A DNA stretch of 60,000 nucleotides from Lineus longissimus (lineage: Eukaryota; Nemertea; Pilidiophora; Heteronemertea; Lineidae): positions 7,220,953 to 7,280,952 of the forward strand of contig NC_088324.1 of the NCBI RefSeq assembly GCF_910592395.1. The letters are read 5' to 3'. The notes under the pieces were generated by a model. It did no database searches. It was not told the DNA's origin and saw only the letters and a list, made by a program, of their open reading frames with translations. A program made the translations under genes and the position numbers. Shown here piece by piece: positions 35,101-43,862 of the stretch (the first letter of the stretch is position 1; each line of letters begins with the position of its first letter).

Positions 35101-38100
35101 CTAAAAATAATGTAAATCAATTCTGTGCCAGAAAGTATATCATGTCATGTTTGATTGAGGCGTCGGAGATTATATTCTCAGAATAACAACAATCCCCCAC
35201 GTTGATTCTTCAAATTCCCTTATCTTTATAGGGTCCTGAAATTCTTCTCATCGGCGATGCTTAATCCTCGTCTACGGCCCTCCAATTTTCTGACTACAGT
35301 CCTCCAATTTCCTCACATACATAGTCCTTTAACCTCCTCACTGCGGTCATCAACCTTCATCCACGGTCCTCAAATATCCCCATCTGTAATGTAGTCTTTG
35401 AATTTCCTAATCTGCAGTCCTCAACATTTCTCATCTGTGGTTCGATTTATCATATTTTACTCACCTGCGGTTTGATTCCTCCAATATGCCACCCTTCATT
35501 CAGGAGATGGTGCAGATTCTACAGAACCTGAGAATGAAGAACCTCCCCTAGGTGAGCCGGGAACACGAGAAAACTATCTTCGAGAAAGAAAGAAAGTATA
35601 TGTCGACACTGAACCTCTAGAACCATCTGTACAAGGTAACTAACCTAGGCCAACTATATGATTTCAAAATGTCTACACTCCAGCACAGAAGGAACGACAG
35701 AGTTTGTACTATCTAATAACAGAACACGAAGATGATCAGATATTCGTTTCTTAGATATACAGATGATGTACTGTTTAATTAACCAAAGTAGCTATAATTG
35801 AGGCAAGATCATTCATGAGGCGTCTAAGACTTCAACAAATCAAACAGCTCCAATCCTTATCTTATCTGTTGTCTGATTCCTCTTATGAAAATGTATCCTT
35901 TGCGGTTTGACTCTTTTGATTTCCTCATTTGTGGTGTGATTCCTTTGATTGCCACATATGAGGTTAGTCAATCTGCAGTTTGAATCCTCTTATTTTCTTA
36001 TCTGCGGTTCGATTCCTCTCATTTTTATCCTCTGTAATTGATTCAACCTTTTTTTCATCTGCTGCTTAAATCCTCAAATTTCCCCACCTCCTGTTTAAAT
36101 TCGTTAATATTTCCATCCACCTTTTAAGGAGGTGGAACAAGTTTGGCAGAGCCCAAGTATGACGAACCTCGTCAAGATCCACCAGGAGACCAACAGGAGC
36201 ACGTTGATGGTAAGGCCGGGCGCGAGGCAACTGTCATGCACTGGTAGGAGGCTTTTTCCGACTTCTTAACAGCTTCTTTCACTTAATCCTGATTTATCCG
36301 ACAGAAGTCCGAGATTGTCCGACTTTTCCCTGTAAGGTCGGATTTCTTAAAAACCTGTGAAAAATAATAGGTTTGCCCAAAATAGGACATTAAAGATCGA
36401 GGCCTTTGTTGAATGGGTGAGTGAGCTAGTTAGTATTTACACTTTGGGTCACTCTGTGTGTTTGGCTCACACCTCATCAACCCCATCCAACAAAGGTATT
36501 TGATCTTTGTAACCCGAATTAGGGAAGCCCCGATATTTTTCACAGGTTTGAATTTGTTAATATTCCCATCCACTTTTTCAGGAGGTGGTACACGTTTGGC
36601 AGAGCCCGAGAATGACGAACCTTGTCAAGATCCACCAGGAGACCAACAGGAGCACGTTGAAGGTAAGGCCGGGCGCGAGGCAACTGTCATGCACTAGTAG
36701 GAGGCTTTTTCCGATTTCTTAACAGCTTCTTTAGCTTAATCCTGATTTATCTGACACAATACAAACAACTCCAATCCTTATCTTATCTGTTGTCGGATTC
36801 CTCCTTTGAAAATGTATTCTTTGCGTTTCGACTCTTTTGATTTCCTCATTTGTGGTGTGATTCCTTTGATTGCCACATATGAGGTTAATCAATTTGCAGT
36901 TGGAACCCTCTAATTTTTTTATCTGCGGTTGTGATCAAGGGCACCCTGCTTGACGATATTCGCCAGTTCAACCTCTCGGCTGCTGGTGTTGCTCTGCGTG
37001 AGACTCCCCGGGTGACTTTGGGTGGTCGCCGAGCTGGAGTAGACGGTGTAGAGGACACTCTCGCTGATCTGCTCCAGCGCGACGACTACTGCTTCCCCAG
37101 GTCGGAGTCTCACCGCATGGCGTGCCAGCTGCTGAGGGTAGACTTCGGCCGTCCGTAGCCGGATTCCCTTTTGTCTGTGATACTTGTAACTGCCAGTGTT
37201 TTGTAACGTTTTTTATGTACATGTAATTCCATTATTTTCCCCAATCATGGGGGTTAATAAATTATCTTATTTTATCTTATCTTATCTTATTGCCCGAGTT
37301 AGGGAAGCCCAGATATTTTTCACAGGTTTGAATTGGTTAATATTCCCATCCACTTTTTAAGGAGGTGGTACAGGTTTAGCAGAGCCCGAGTATGAAGAAC
37401 CTCGTCAAGATCCACCAGGAGACCAACAGGAGCACGTTGAAGGTAAGGCCGGGCGCTGGGCAACTGTCATGCACTAGTAGGAGGCTTTTTCCGACTTCTT
37501 AACAGCTTCTTTAGCTTAATCCTGATTTATCTGACACAATACAAACAACTCCAATCCTTATCTTATCTGTTGTCGGATTCCTCTTATGAAAATGTATCCT
37601 TTGCGGTTTGACTCTTTTGATTTCCTCATTTGTGGTGTGATTCCTTTGATTGCCACATATGAGGTTAGTCAATAAACAGTTTGAATCCTCTTATTTTCTT
37701 ATCTGCGGTTCGATTCCTCTCATTTTTTATCCTCTGTAATTGATTCAATCTTTTTCTCATCTGCTGCTTGAATCCTTAAATTTTCCCGCCTCCTGTTTAA
37801 ATTTGTTGATATTCCCATCCAATTTTTAAGGAGGTGGTACAGGTTTAGCAGAGCCCGAATATGACGAACCTCGTCAAGATCCACCAGGAGACCAACAGGA
37901 GCACGTTGAAGGTAAGGCCGGGCGCGAGGCAACTGCCATGCACTAGTAGGAGGCTTTTTCCGACTTCTTAACAGCTTCTTTAACTTAATCCTGATTTATC
38001 CGACAGAAATCTGAGATTGTCCGACTTTTCCCTGTAAGGTCGGATTTCTTTTAAAACCTGTGAAAAATAATAGGTCTGCCCAAAATAGGGCTTAAAGATC

Positions 38101-41100
38101 GAGGCCTTTGTTTAATGGGTGAGTGAGCTAGTTAGTATTCACACTTAGGGTCACTCTGAGTGTTTGGCTCACACCTCATCAACCCCATCCAACAAAGGTA
38201 TTTGATTTTTGTTACCCGAATTAGGGAAGCCCCGATATTTTTCAGAGGTTTTAATTCGTTGATATTCCCATCCACTTTTTAAGGAGGTGGTACACGTCTG
38301 GCAGAAGATGCAACTGTCATGCACTAGTAGGAGACTTTTCCGACTTCTTAACAGCTTCTTTAACTTAATCCTGATTTATCTGACAGAAGTCCGATATTGT
38401 CCGACTTTTTCATGTAAGGTCGGATTTCTTTAAAAACCTGTGAAAAATAATAGGTCTACCCAAAATAGAGCATAAAGCTCTGTACACACTGACAACATTT
38501 TGGGAAACATGTTGGCCAACATGTTGTCCAGGTGCGATGTTATCGAAAATTTGGCCCTGTATACACATGACAACATTCGACAACATGTTGGGCAACTTGT
38601 TGTCGAATGTTTCCGAGAAATAAGGATTTTTGAGGGAATATTTTGGAGGGAAATTCATAAACAATGGAACATTCCAAGAGAAGAAGATGTATTGTCGGTG
38701 GCTCTGCCATAATTTTACGTATCCTGATTGAAAGACGGCGAAGAAGACGTAAAGATGAGAAAAGAGTGTGGACAAGACCATGGATTTATATGAGACACCA
38801 GCATGGGGCAAATTTTGTAGCTATTTCTAGAATAGCAGCTTTCTTTTTGTTCTTGTCTTTATATTCCCTGGATGTTACATCCCATAAACAGGCACAACTT
38901 TCCCATACTGCAATAAGTTGTTCAACTTCACTCAGTAACCATTCCTTGCTTGAGGCTGCCATTTTGACTACATCACATGGCTTAATGTAGATCATGTGAT
39001 TTGTGGCCTATTTCTGATTGGACAAAACTCGACAACATCATTAGCATCTCGGCAACAAAATTGATTTTGTATTATTTCGACAACATTTGAGCAACATTTG
39101 GCCAACATGTTACCGAATGTTTCCGAATGTTTCCGAACTGTACACACTGCCAACATTTTCGATAACATCCCACCTGGACAACATGTTGGCCAACATGTTT
39201 CCCAAAATGTTGTCAGTGTGTACAGAGCTTTAAAGATCGAGGTCTTGGTTGAATGGGTGAGTGTGCTAATCAGTATTTACACTTAGGGTCACTCTGAATG
39301 TTTGGCTCACACCTCATCAACCCCATCCAACAAAGGTATTTGATCTCACCTTTGGTCTTGAATGCCAATACATCTCTTCAACAGACCTTCGAAGGCTGAA
39401 CACCACTCAGGGTAATTTTATCAAATGTCTTAATGGTATAGGGAAACGATCCCGCCATTCCAAATTATTACGTGCATTGGATATACCCCGTATCTCAGAT
39501 GTAGTTAAACGAAATAAGGTCTCCTTTTATGCAAGGATTTTTAAGTATGATTCCCCAGTGCGCCAACTTAATATTCAACTGTTAGGAAACTTTTTGGCCA
39601 CTGGGGTTGTGATCAAGGGCACCCTGCTTGACGTGCCAGCTGCTGAGGGTAGACTTCGGCCGTCCGTAGCCGGATTCCCTTTTGTCTGTGATACTTGTAA
39701 CTGCCAGTGTTTTGTAACGTTTTTTATGTACATGTAATTCCATTATTTTCCCCAATCATGGGGGTTAATAAATTATCTTATCTTATCTTATCTTATCTTA
39801 TTGCCCGAATTAGGGAAGCCCCGATATTTTTCACAGGTTTGAATTCGTTATTATTCCCATCCACTTTTTAAGGAGGTGGTACACGTTTGGCAGAGCCCGA
39901 TCATGGCGAACCTTGTCAAGATCCACCAGGAGACCGACAGGAGCACGTTGAAGGTAAGGCCGGGCGAGAGGCAACTGTCATACACTAGTATGAGGCTTTT
40001 TCCGACTTTTTAACAGCTTCTTTAACTTAATCCTGATTTATCCGACAGAAGTCCGAGATTGTCCGACTTTTCCCTGTAAGGTCGGATTTTTTTTAAACCA
40101 GTGAAAATAATAGGTCTGCCCAAAATAGGACATTAAAGATCGAGGCCTTTGTTGAATGGGTGAGTGAGCTAGTTAGTATTCACACTTTGGGTCACTCTGA
40201 TCGAGTGTTTGACTCACACCTCATCAACCCCATCCAACAAAGGTATTTGATCTTTATTGCCGGAATTAGGGGAGCCCCGATATTTTTCACAGGTATTTAA
40301 AGAATCCGACAACTTATAAAGGCAGGTGCCAGATAGGCCAAGTTTCCAAAGGTAGCCGTCAGCTGTCTCTGGAATACATATCCTAGTACATCAGCACGAT
40401 TCATGAGAGTGTTGTGTTATATAGTTAGCGACCACCTGATTTTGAATTAGAAAGTGTAAATCCAATTATTCTGATCTGATTTCAGAGGTGATACACGATG
40501 ATGCCAAATTGATTCCAGTGGCCCAGAAGAAAATTGAAGGTGAGTGAAGTGAAAGTCAGGAGAAATAACTTATTTCGACATCCAAGGTCTCGACATCGTT
40601 CTGCCATTGGTATTTACCTTTTTCTATTAACTCAGTCCCTACTTACAGATATATCCGTGGAAGATTTCAAGCAATGGCTCCTTTTGAAAGAAGTGACAGG
40701 CTCAACTTACCAAGTCCTCGCAAAGAACGGGTTGAACAAGGCCGTTATCTTCGCCTTACTTGAACGGGAAGATCTCAAGGCACTCCCTATCGAGCCGCTT
40801 GGACAAGAGATCCTCGTTCGAAACCTGGTGGAAAGTTTTCAATCGGGGGCGAAGGCCTGGAAGGGCGATGGGCAAAGAGCGTCATCAGGAGGTAAGGCTG
40901 CCAACAAGGGCGATCTTTAAAAAAATACAGTTATCCGCGAAAGCAATCCGCAATCGTATAGCTCTATGGAGGCAGGCAGTTAAGAGTCACTGAGAAACGT
41001 GTATTTCAGGCCGTAGTGACTGATATTTTTGCCTCATTTTATGCTTAAAAGGGACGATGTCCACTTCCCCCCCCCCCCGACAAATAGATAGCTGTCGGAA

Positions 41101-41708
41101 ACGGTGACAGATTTTTTTATTAGGATTGACTTTGGCCTTTTTGTAACTAAATTTGTTCAGAAACCATGGCTCGAACACCGTTTTTTAACATGTTGTCAAT
41201 GATGATTAAGTTTGGCAACATAAAAAGTGCATGGACCCTTGCGCAACAACAGCAGGGGTCAATCGCAGGCTCCCTATCAATTTTTTCACATGATATGCCA
41301 CATGTTGTATTTTTTCCCATCTCATTTCAGATGATGAGGACGTAGACAATCCTTATGAAGAATTGAATATCACGGTAAGCGAAACTTGGAAGTCGATAGT
41401 TTAGTCGAGTAAAATTTGCATGTTAGGTCCGTCCGGTCGCAGCTCTGTTTCAGTTGAAGCCATATGCCGATGGAGAGCAGTTGCCCGTCTCTGTATTCTG
41501 GAGTCCTTGGCAACATACTAGTAGTAAAAAATCTGATAGACTAGAGTAAATAGGCTTTTTACGCTTCTTTTCTGTATTCACTAGTAGAAATATTTTGGGC
41601 ATTCTCCAATTCTTACAAAATCCTTTTTTGTCGTTTCAGCCTGATGTATTGGCTGCCCGAGACTACACTCAGCTAAAATCCTGGCGGTTAAGTCGAGCTG
41701 ACAGCTAG
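23175..41708 (+). CDS. Ig/FN3 transmembrane receptor with SAM domain and ITAM-like tail, 25 exons
   Basis: Exons: 23175-23247, 24287-24355, 24885-25139, 26225-26497, 26860-27189, 27846-28163, 28700-28972, 29345-29674, 30336-30653, 31073-31336, 31715-32005, 32563-32862, 33494-33871, 34574-34690, 34914-34985, 35504-35635, 36129-36209, 36582-36662, 37362-37442, 37831-37911, 39873-39953, 40486-40539, 40649-40891, 41331-41374, 41640-41708. All junctions are GT-AG. All introns are phase 1 except the last (phase 0), giving 1535 aa. Order: signal peptide (1-24); acidic linker; Ig1 (about 48-132); Ig2-4 and their duplicate Ig5-7 (to 746); Ig8; Ig9, which lacks the usual cysteine pair; FN3 (932-1031); FN3-like plus membrane span (span about 1122-1149, then KKRR); tail with YVNV, DYVNW, KVYVD and five 27-residue repeats; SAM (about 1419-1480); Y1507/Y1522 YxxL pair. 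I know no named family with this exact order. Function is inferred: cell-surface adhesion or recognition with tyrosine-based signalling. Exon 2 has an alternative acceptor 3 nt upstream. Confidence 0.88.
23690..23956. repeat. Degraded copy of the tail-intron cassette in receptor intron 1
   Basis: It carries the same phrases, in the same order, as introns of the tail-exon array: actagtaggaggctt, gatttatccgacaaaagtccgac, aggtcggatt, ggcctatgttgaatgg and gtgagccaaacactc. It therefore links the 5' and 3' parts of the gene by duplication. Confidence 0.65.
23707..23781. repeat. Two adjacent perfect hairpins
   Basis: 23707-23732 is a 12-bp arm / TT / 12-bp arm palindrome (TTCCCACTTCTT inward). 23734-23781 is a 23-bp arm / AA / 23-bp arm perfect palindrome starting AAGCCAAAGTTAGAG. 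Neither hairpin is present in the related introns downstream. Confidence 0.9.
23957..24005 (+). pseudogene. Dead copy of receptor exon 16
   Basis: After an acceptor (cacag) it reads SADYAETENEEPPPR and then TGA. It matches the start of the exon at 35504-35635 (GADSTEPENEEPPLGEPG) but has one extra base near cctccccc, which creates the stop. It also resembles an exon ending at GAG|GTGAGC, but that would break the reading phase of the gene. Confidence 0.6.
24010..24280. repeat. Pyrimidine-rich minisatellite of about 28 bp period
   Basis: Degenerate units of the form 'tcctctaattttctcatctgcggtttgaa' (shown by tcctct..tttctcatctg.ggtt) run up to the exon 2 acceptor. The same units precede tail exons at 35230-35500, 35870-36125, 36785-36925 and 37565-37825. 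They may serve as extended polypyrimidine tracts. Confidence 0.7.
25422..25495. repeat. (CAT)n/(CACCAT)n microsatellite
   Basis: Simple trinucleotide repeat in a receptor intron. It produces a spurious His-rich open frame. Confidence 0.95.
25614..26090. mobile_element. MITE-like element with 'TAGYGYGTTCRATT' ends
   Basis: The left end tagtgcgttcgatttctagcgc pairs with the right end gcgccagttaattgaacacgcta. The interior is CpG-rich near both ends (cctggcgcgag). The downstream duplicate of this region has only the part after 25758, so the Ig-block duplication begins inside this element. No clear target duplication was found. Confidence 0.5.
25758..28235 (+). repeat. Ig-exon block, unit A of a 2.48-kb tandem duplication
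   Basis: It contains exons for Ig2, Ig3 and Ig4 plus a dead Ig exon. It is highly similar to unit B (28236-30722) in exons and introns. Offsets between equivalent points are 2475-2490 bases. The junction is marked by cacactaccgg at 25758 and 28236. Confidence 0.9.
27551..27770 (+). pseudogene. Dead Ig exon in unit A
   Basis: It matches the Ig4 exon (ttccacaggcagacaacggcag, ctgacttcagggatagcat, gaggtcagggctg). The codon matching the Glu after 'RAA' is now TAG, and the 3' half and donor are lost. The same defects exist in unit B, so it died before the block was duplicated. Confidence 0.8.
28236..30722 (+). repeat. Ig-exon block, unit B of the tandem duplication
   Basis: It contains exons for Ig5, Ig6 and Ig7, each the same length as its partner in unit A (273, 330 and 318 nt), so the reading frame is preserved. 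Differences include small replacement changes such as SERHG to SESNA in the second domain. Confidence 0.9.
30041..30260 (+). pseudogene. Dead Ig exon in unit B
   Basis: Duplicate of the dead exon at 27551-27770, with the same in-frame TAG. It retains aactggacgaag where unit A has aaaaggacgaag. Confidence 0.8.
33494..33871 (+). CDS. Receptor exon 13: juxtamembrane FN3-like domain and membrane span
   Basis: The exon reads an FN3-like sheet (VTLTVERKDNQVTVSW near its start) and then a glycine/valine-rich hydrophobic span beginning AAIGGVIGGF. A KKRR stop-transfer follows. The orientation is type I: all Ig domains lie outside and the tyrosine motifs inside. Confidence 0.9.
34044..34300. repeat. 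About 55-bp tandem repeat, 4-5 copies
   Basis: Units contain gcgcacacatagtacagttc, aactgcacatgtatatcaca and gtggtcattgtggca. It lies in the intron after the membrane-span exon. Confidence 0.9.
36349..36550. repeat. Palindromic intron element, copy 1
   Basis: The left arm 'acctgtgaaaaata...ggcctttgttgaatgg' is the imperfect reverse complement of the right arm 'ccaacaaagg...gatatttttcacaggt', around a centre with cactttgggtcactctg. About 200 bp. Copies occur in each tail-array intron. Confidence 0.75.
36927..37291 (+). mobile_element. LINE 3' end, copy 1
   Basis: It carries the end of a non-LTR retrotransposon ORF (frame GVVIKGTLLDDIRQFNLSAA to a terminal VDFGRP stop), a short 3' UTR with AATAAA, and a (CTTAT)n tail. 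Its left junction lies at a ctgcggttgtgatc microhomology, and about 0.5 kb of the host unit is missing there. It is heavily 5'-truncated and not functional. Confidence 0.7.
38054..38253. repeat. Palindromic intron element, copy 2
   Basis: Same arms as 36349-36550, uninterrupted. Confidence 0.75.
38284..38320 (+). pseudogene. Deleted tail exon
   Basis: It starts like the other tail exons (gaggtggtacacgtctggcaga) and then jumps to sequence normally found in the following intron (agatgcaactgtcatgcact). The rest of the exon and its donor are gone. Confidence 0.8.
38475..39230. mobile_element. PIF/Harbinger deletion derivative with remnants of both genes
   Basis: Terminal inverted repeats of about 80 bp (AAGCTCTGTACACACTGACA inward) contain repeated caacatgttggccaacatg palindromes. 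The insertion site is TAA/TTA-like. On the plus strand about 38664-38805 encodes an Arg-rich leader and VWTRPWIYMRHQHGA, typical of a Harbinger transposase N-terminus. On the minus strand 38960-38810 encodes WLLSEVEQLIAVWESCACLW followed by DVTSREYKDKNKKKAA, a MADF/Myb-like DNA-binding domain. The catalytic part is deleted. It inserted into a copy of the palindromic intron element. Confidence 0.75.
39347..39800 (+). mobile_element. LINE 3' end, copy 2
   Basis: It encodes the C-terminal part of a non-LTR reverse-transcriptase ORF (RRLNTTQGNFIKCLNGIGKR, then LLRALDIPRISDVVKRN), a 3' UTR and a (CTTAT)n tail. Compared with the copy at 36927-37291 it keeps more 5' sequence but lacks an internal block after 'ctgcttgacg'. 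It sits within a palindromic intron element at 'ggtatttgatct'. Confidence 0.8.
40096..40293. repeat. Palindromic intron element, copy 4 (copy 3 is split)
   Basis: Same arms as 36349-36550. Copy 3 spans about 38440-39838 and is interrupted by the Harbinger relic and LINE copy 2. Confidence 0.7.
40649..40891 (+). CDS. Receptor exon 23: SAM domain
   Basis: The exon encodes DISVEDFKQWLLLKEV, TYQVLAKNGLNKAVIFALL, then EREDLKALPIEPLGQEILV and a final helix RNLVESF. The W-L helix 1, the L-x-x-x-DLK-x-L-x-I core and the PLG turn fit the sterile alpha motif fold, which mediates homo- or hetero-oligomerisation. The domain fills about 62 of the exon's 81 residues. A death domain is less likely because of the EDLKxLxI-PLG signature. 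Confidence 0.8.
41331..41708 (+). CDS. Receptor exons 24-25: C-terminal ITAM-like motif
   Basis: Exon 24 (41331-41374) encodes DDEDVDNPYEELNIT. Exon 25 (41640-41708) encodes PDVLAARDYTQLKSW and a short end before TAG. Joined, the motif is D-N-P-Y-E-E-L, eleven residues, Y-T-Q-L, which meets the consensus YxxL/I-x(6-12)-YxxL/I with an acidic residue at -3 of the first tyrosine. The two YxxL halves lie in separate exons joined by a phase-0 intron. In the vertebrate family, doubly phosphorylated ITAMs recruit Syk/ZAP-70 tandem SH2 domains. Function here is inferred. Confidence 0.8.
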
Positions 41709-42170
41709 CCGCCATGCGTAGTTCAGAGGGTTGTTGGTGGATGATTCCATTCCTATATAGGCCAACACATATTTGACATTTGTATCCTAGAACTCTTTTG
41801 ATGACTTTGCCTCGAAATCAGCGCCACGATCGGCAGAGGTTGGGACAAAATTTCCAGATTTTATCTGCAGTTACACATCCAGAATATTTTAATCTGTTAT
41901 GCGCAGGCGTAACCGGATACAAATTCTGGAAATTGAGTTCCAACTTCTGTCGATCGTGACGTTGATTTTGAGCCCTCAACGTACTTTCGAATCTCTGAGA
42001 TGCCAAAATATGCACTCAGCATGTCTTCGCCCAAGAGTAGCGCATATACTCTGCGTAGTTGGCCTCGTCACCTATGAAATCGGGCTGCATCGGAGGCATA
42101 TAACTGTATATGGCGTAGGGATGAAAGAGTCTCGACTCTCAAGATAACATAACAATTGGGTCGTGATGCC

Positions 42171-42176
42171 AATAAA
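42171..42176 (+). terminator. Poly(A) signal of the receptor gene
   Basis: AATAAA lies 463 bp after the TAG at 41706-41708, in a non-repetitive stretch before the repeat array begins. It is the first canonical hexamer downstream. Confidence 0.5.
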
Positions 42177-42382
42177 ACTGTAGCACCACTGTTACAACCA
42201 CCAATGTAAAAATCAACGCTCAATGTATAATAATGTATAATATCCACGCTTAATGTGAGAACTTTTTTTAACGCCTAATGTACGAACTTTCAAGTTAGAG
42301 TCATGTTTTTAATTTATTTCATTCCCTCTGGAAAAAAAAATCCCCTCAACGAAAACTATCCACAGAATGAATGATCAGTGCC

Positions 42383-42705
42383 CCTGAATATGAGTAAAAC
42401 AGAATTACTCATGTTCAGGAGGGACTCCAACATATTGGTTGAAGTCATGAAAGTAAAGGGCCTCCTGAATATGAGTAAAACAGAAAAAACACTTAAAGTG
42501 ATGGATGTTTGGTAAAACAGAATACCCATATTGAGGAAGAACTATAAATCATTGTAGATGTTTGGTTAAAAATTGCATGGTCTTCTGAATATAAGTAAAA
42601 CAATTACTCATAATTCAGGAATGACTCCAACATATTGGTTGAAAAGTGCAGGACCTCCTGAATATGAATAAAACAGAATTACTCATTTTCAGGACAAAGA
42701 GGGCA
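42383..42705. repeat. Hairpin-unit array, copy 1
   Basis: About four degenerate units of 75-120 bp each carry a stem-loop (CCTGAATATGAGTAA, 7-nt loop, TTACTCATRTTCAGG). Spacers resemble 'actccaacatattggttga'. The same array recurs at 44325-44510 and 53640-54170. Confidence 0.75.
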
Positions 42706-42710
42706 AGATT

Positions 42711-43395
42711 ATTGGTAAAAAAATGTCTGGGCTACTGAAATAATAATGTGGTTTAGCTGATAACCTTTACTTTGGATTTTGTAAATGATTATTGAAAATC
42801 ATTCGAAATTTTTTTGTACTACGAAAATTGTGAATTCTGTACGTGATTGTTATTATTATGTACTTAGATTTGATGAATAAAATTGTCATAGTGTTTATAT
42901 AAAAAGTTTTTTTTCTTTAGAATAACTGCGATTTGCAGCCCTTGAACAGTTGACTTTGCAACTTCATTTGATAAAGTTTTGAAAAGAAAAATACCTTATT
43001 CATTTTCATTCTTCGACCTTTCACCAGATGAACTTTTATACACAGATAATCTTGTCAAGAGCGTTAAATGATAATTTTGCATTAAAAGTGCATAATATTC
43101 ATCTGGTATTTCAACATAATTTTAAGGATAAAAGAATGCTTCGACTTTTACAGCATTATTTGATTAAATTTCTGTGAAAAATAGCCAATAAAATCAAAGG
43201 AAAAAAATATATTTGGTTTACAGGACTTTAAAATATGATCAGTTTATATTAATCGGCTATAATAGATCCAAAAGATTATGTAAAAAAAACAAGCATGCTG
43301 TTAGCAATGAAGAAAAACTGGTTAAAAATATGTTCAGAAAATAAGAAGCTACCTGAGCCAATTTTTACCAAATATGGCGAATCTTATATGGCCAG
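42711..43395 (+). repeat. Core repeat segment, copy 1
   Basis: It begins gattattggtaaaaaaatg and ends near accaaatatggcgaatctt. Close copies lie at about 44520-45190 and 54180-54850. AT-rich, no open frame of note; contains 'gatgaataaaattgtcat'. Confidence 0.8.
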
Positions 43396-43862
43396 AGACC
43401 TCTATTAGCCAGCGTGTACATTCTGTGTACATTTTAATGAATATAGGTTGGTGAAAAAAGTACACCAAGGGTGCTTTAATTCCCACCAAATTTTATATGT
43501 GTTTTGAAGAGGCTTTTATCGAAATAATAGTAAAAATTAAAAACATTTCAATACCGATTCCCTGAGAAAAATTGATTTGTGTACAGCATTGCCATCAAAT
43601 CGTCACTCGCGGACTGATATGGGCCTATCAGAATACAAGTTCTAAACTGGCCAGTGAGACAATATTTCCTTATATTAATTATCAAAAAGTACATACCCGT
43701 TATGGCCTGGCTCTGTAGATTAGGAATCCACCAAATATTGAAGAATAAATCCACTTTCACCCATCACAGTCATGTATTTACCACAGCTTCACAGTTCAGT
43801 ACGGACCCACACTTCCGCCTGTGGATGAATAGATGTCTCTGCCCTGTAGATGTTTGGTTAAA

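Larger units (their letters stand above)
36129..39953 (+). repeat. Array of five intact 81-nt tail exons
   Basis: Exons at 36129-36209, 36582-36662, 37362-37442, 37831-37911 and 39873-39953 encode near-identical 27-residue repeats of the form GGGTRLAEPEYDEPRQDPPG followed by DQQEHVE. All are phase 1-1, so any number can be included or skipped without a frameshift. The central tyrosine is present in copies 1, 3 and 4 (KYDEP, EYEEP, EYDEP) and replaced in copies 2 (ENDEP) and 5 (DHGEP). Copies 2 and 5 instead carry a cysteine. Each acceptor is a tandem AAGGAG or CAGGAG site. Confidence 0.85.

Noticed and set aside
42383-42705. CRISPR-like repeat-spacer array
   Set aside because: The host is a eukaryote, units are degenerate, and the spacers are related to each other. 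It is a hairpin minisatellite inside a larger repeat.
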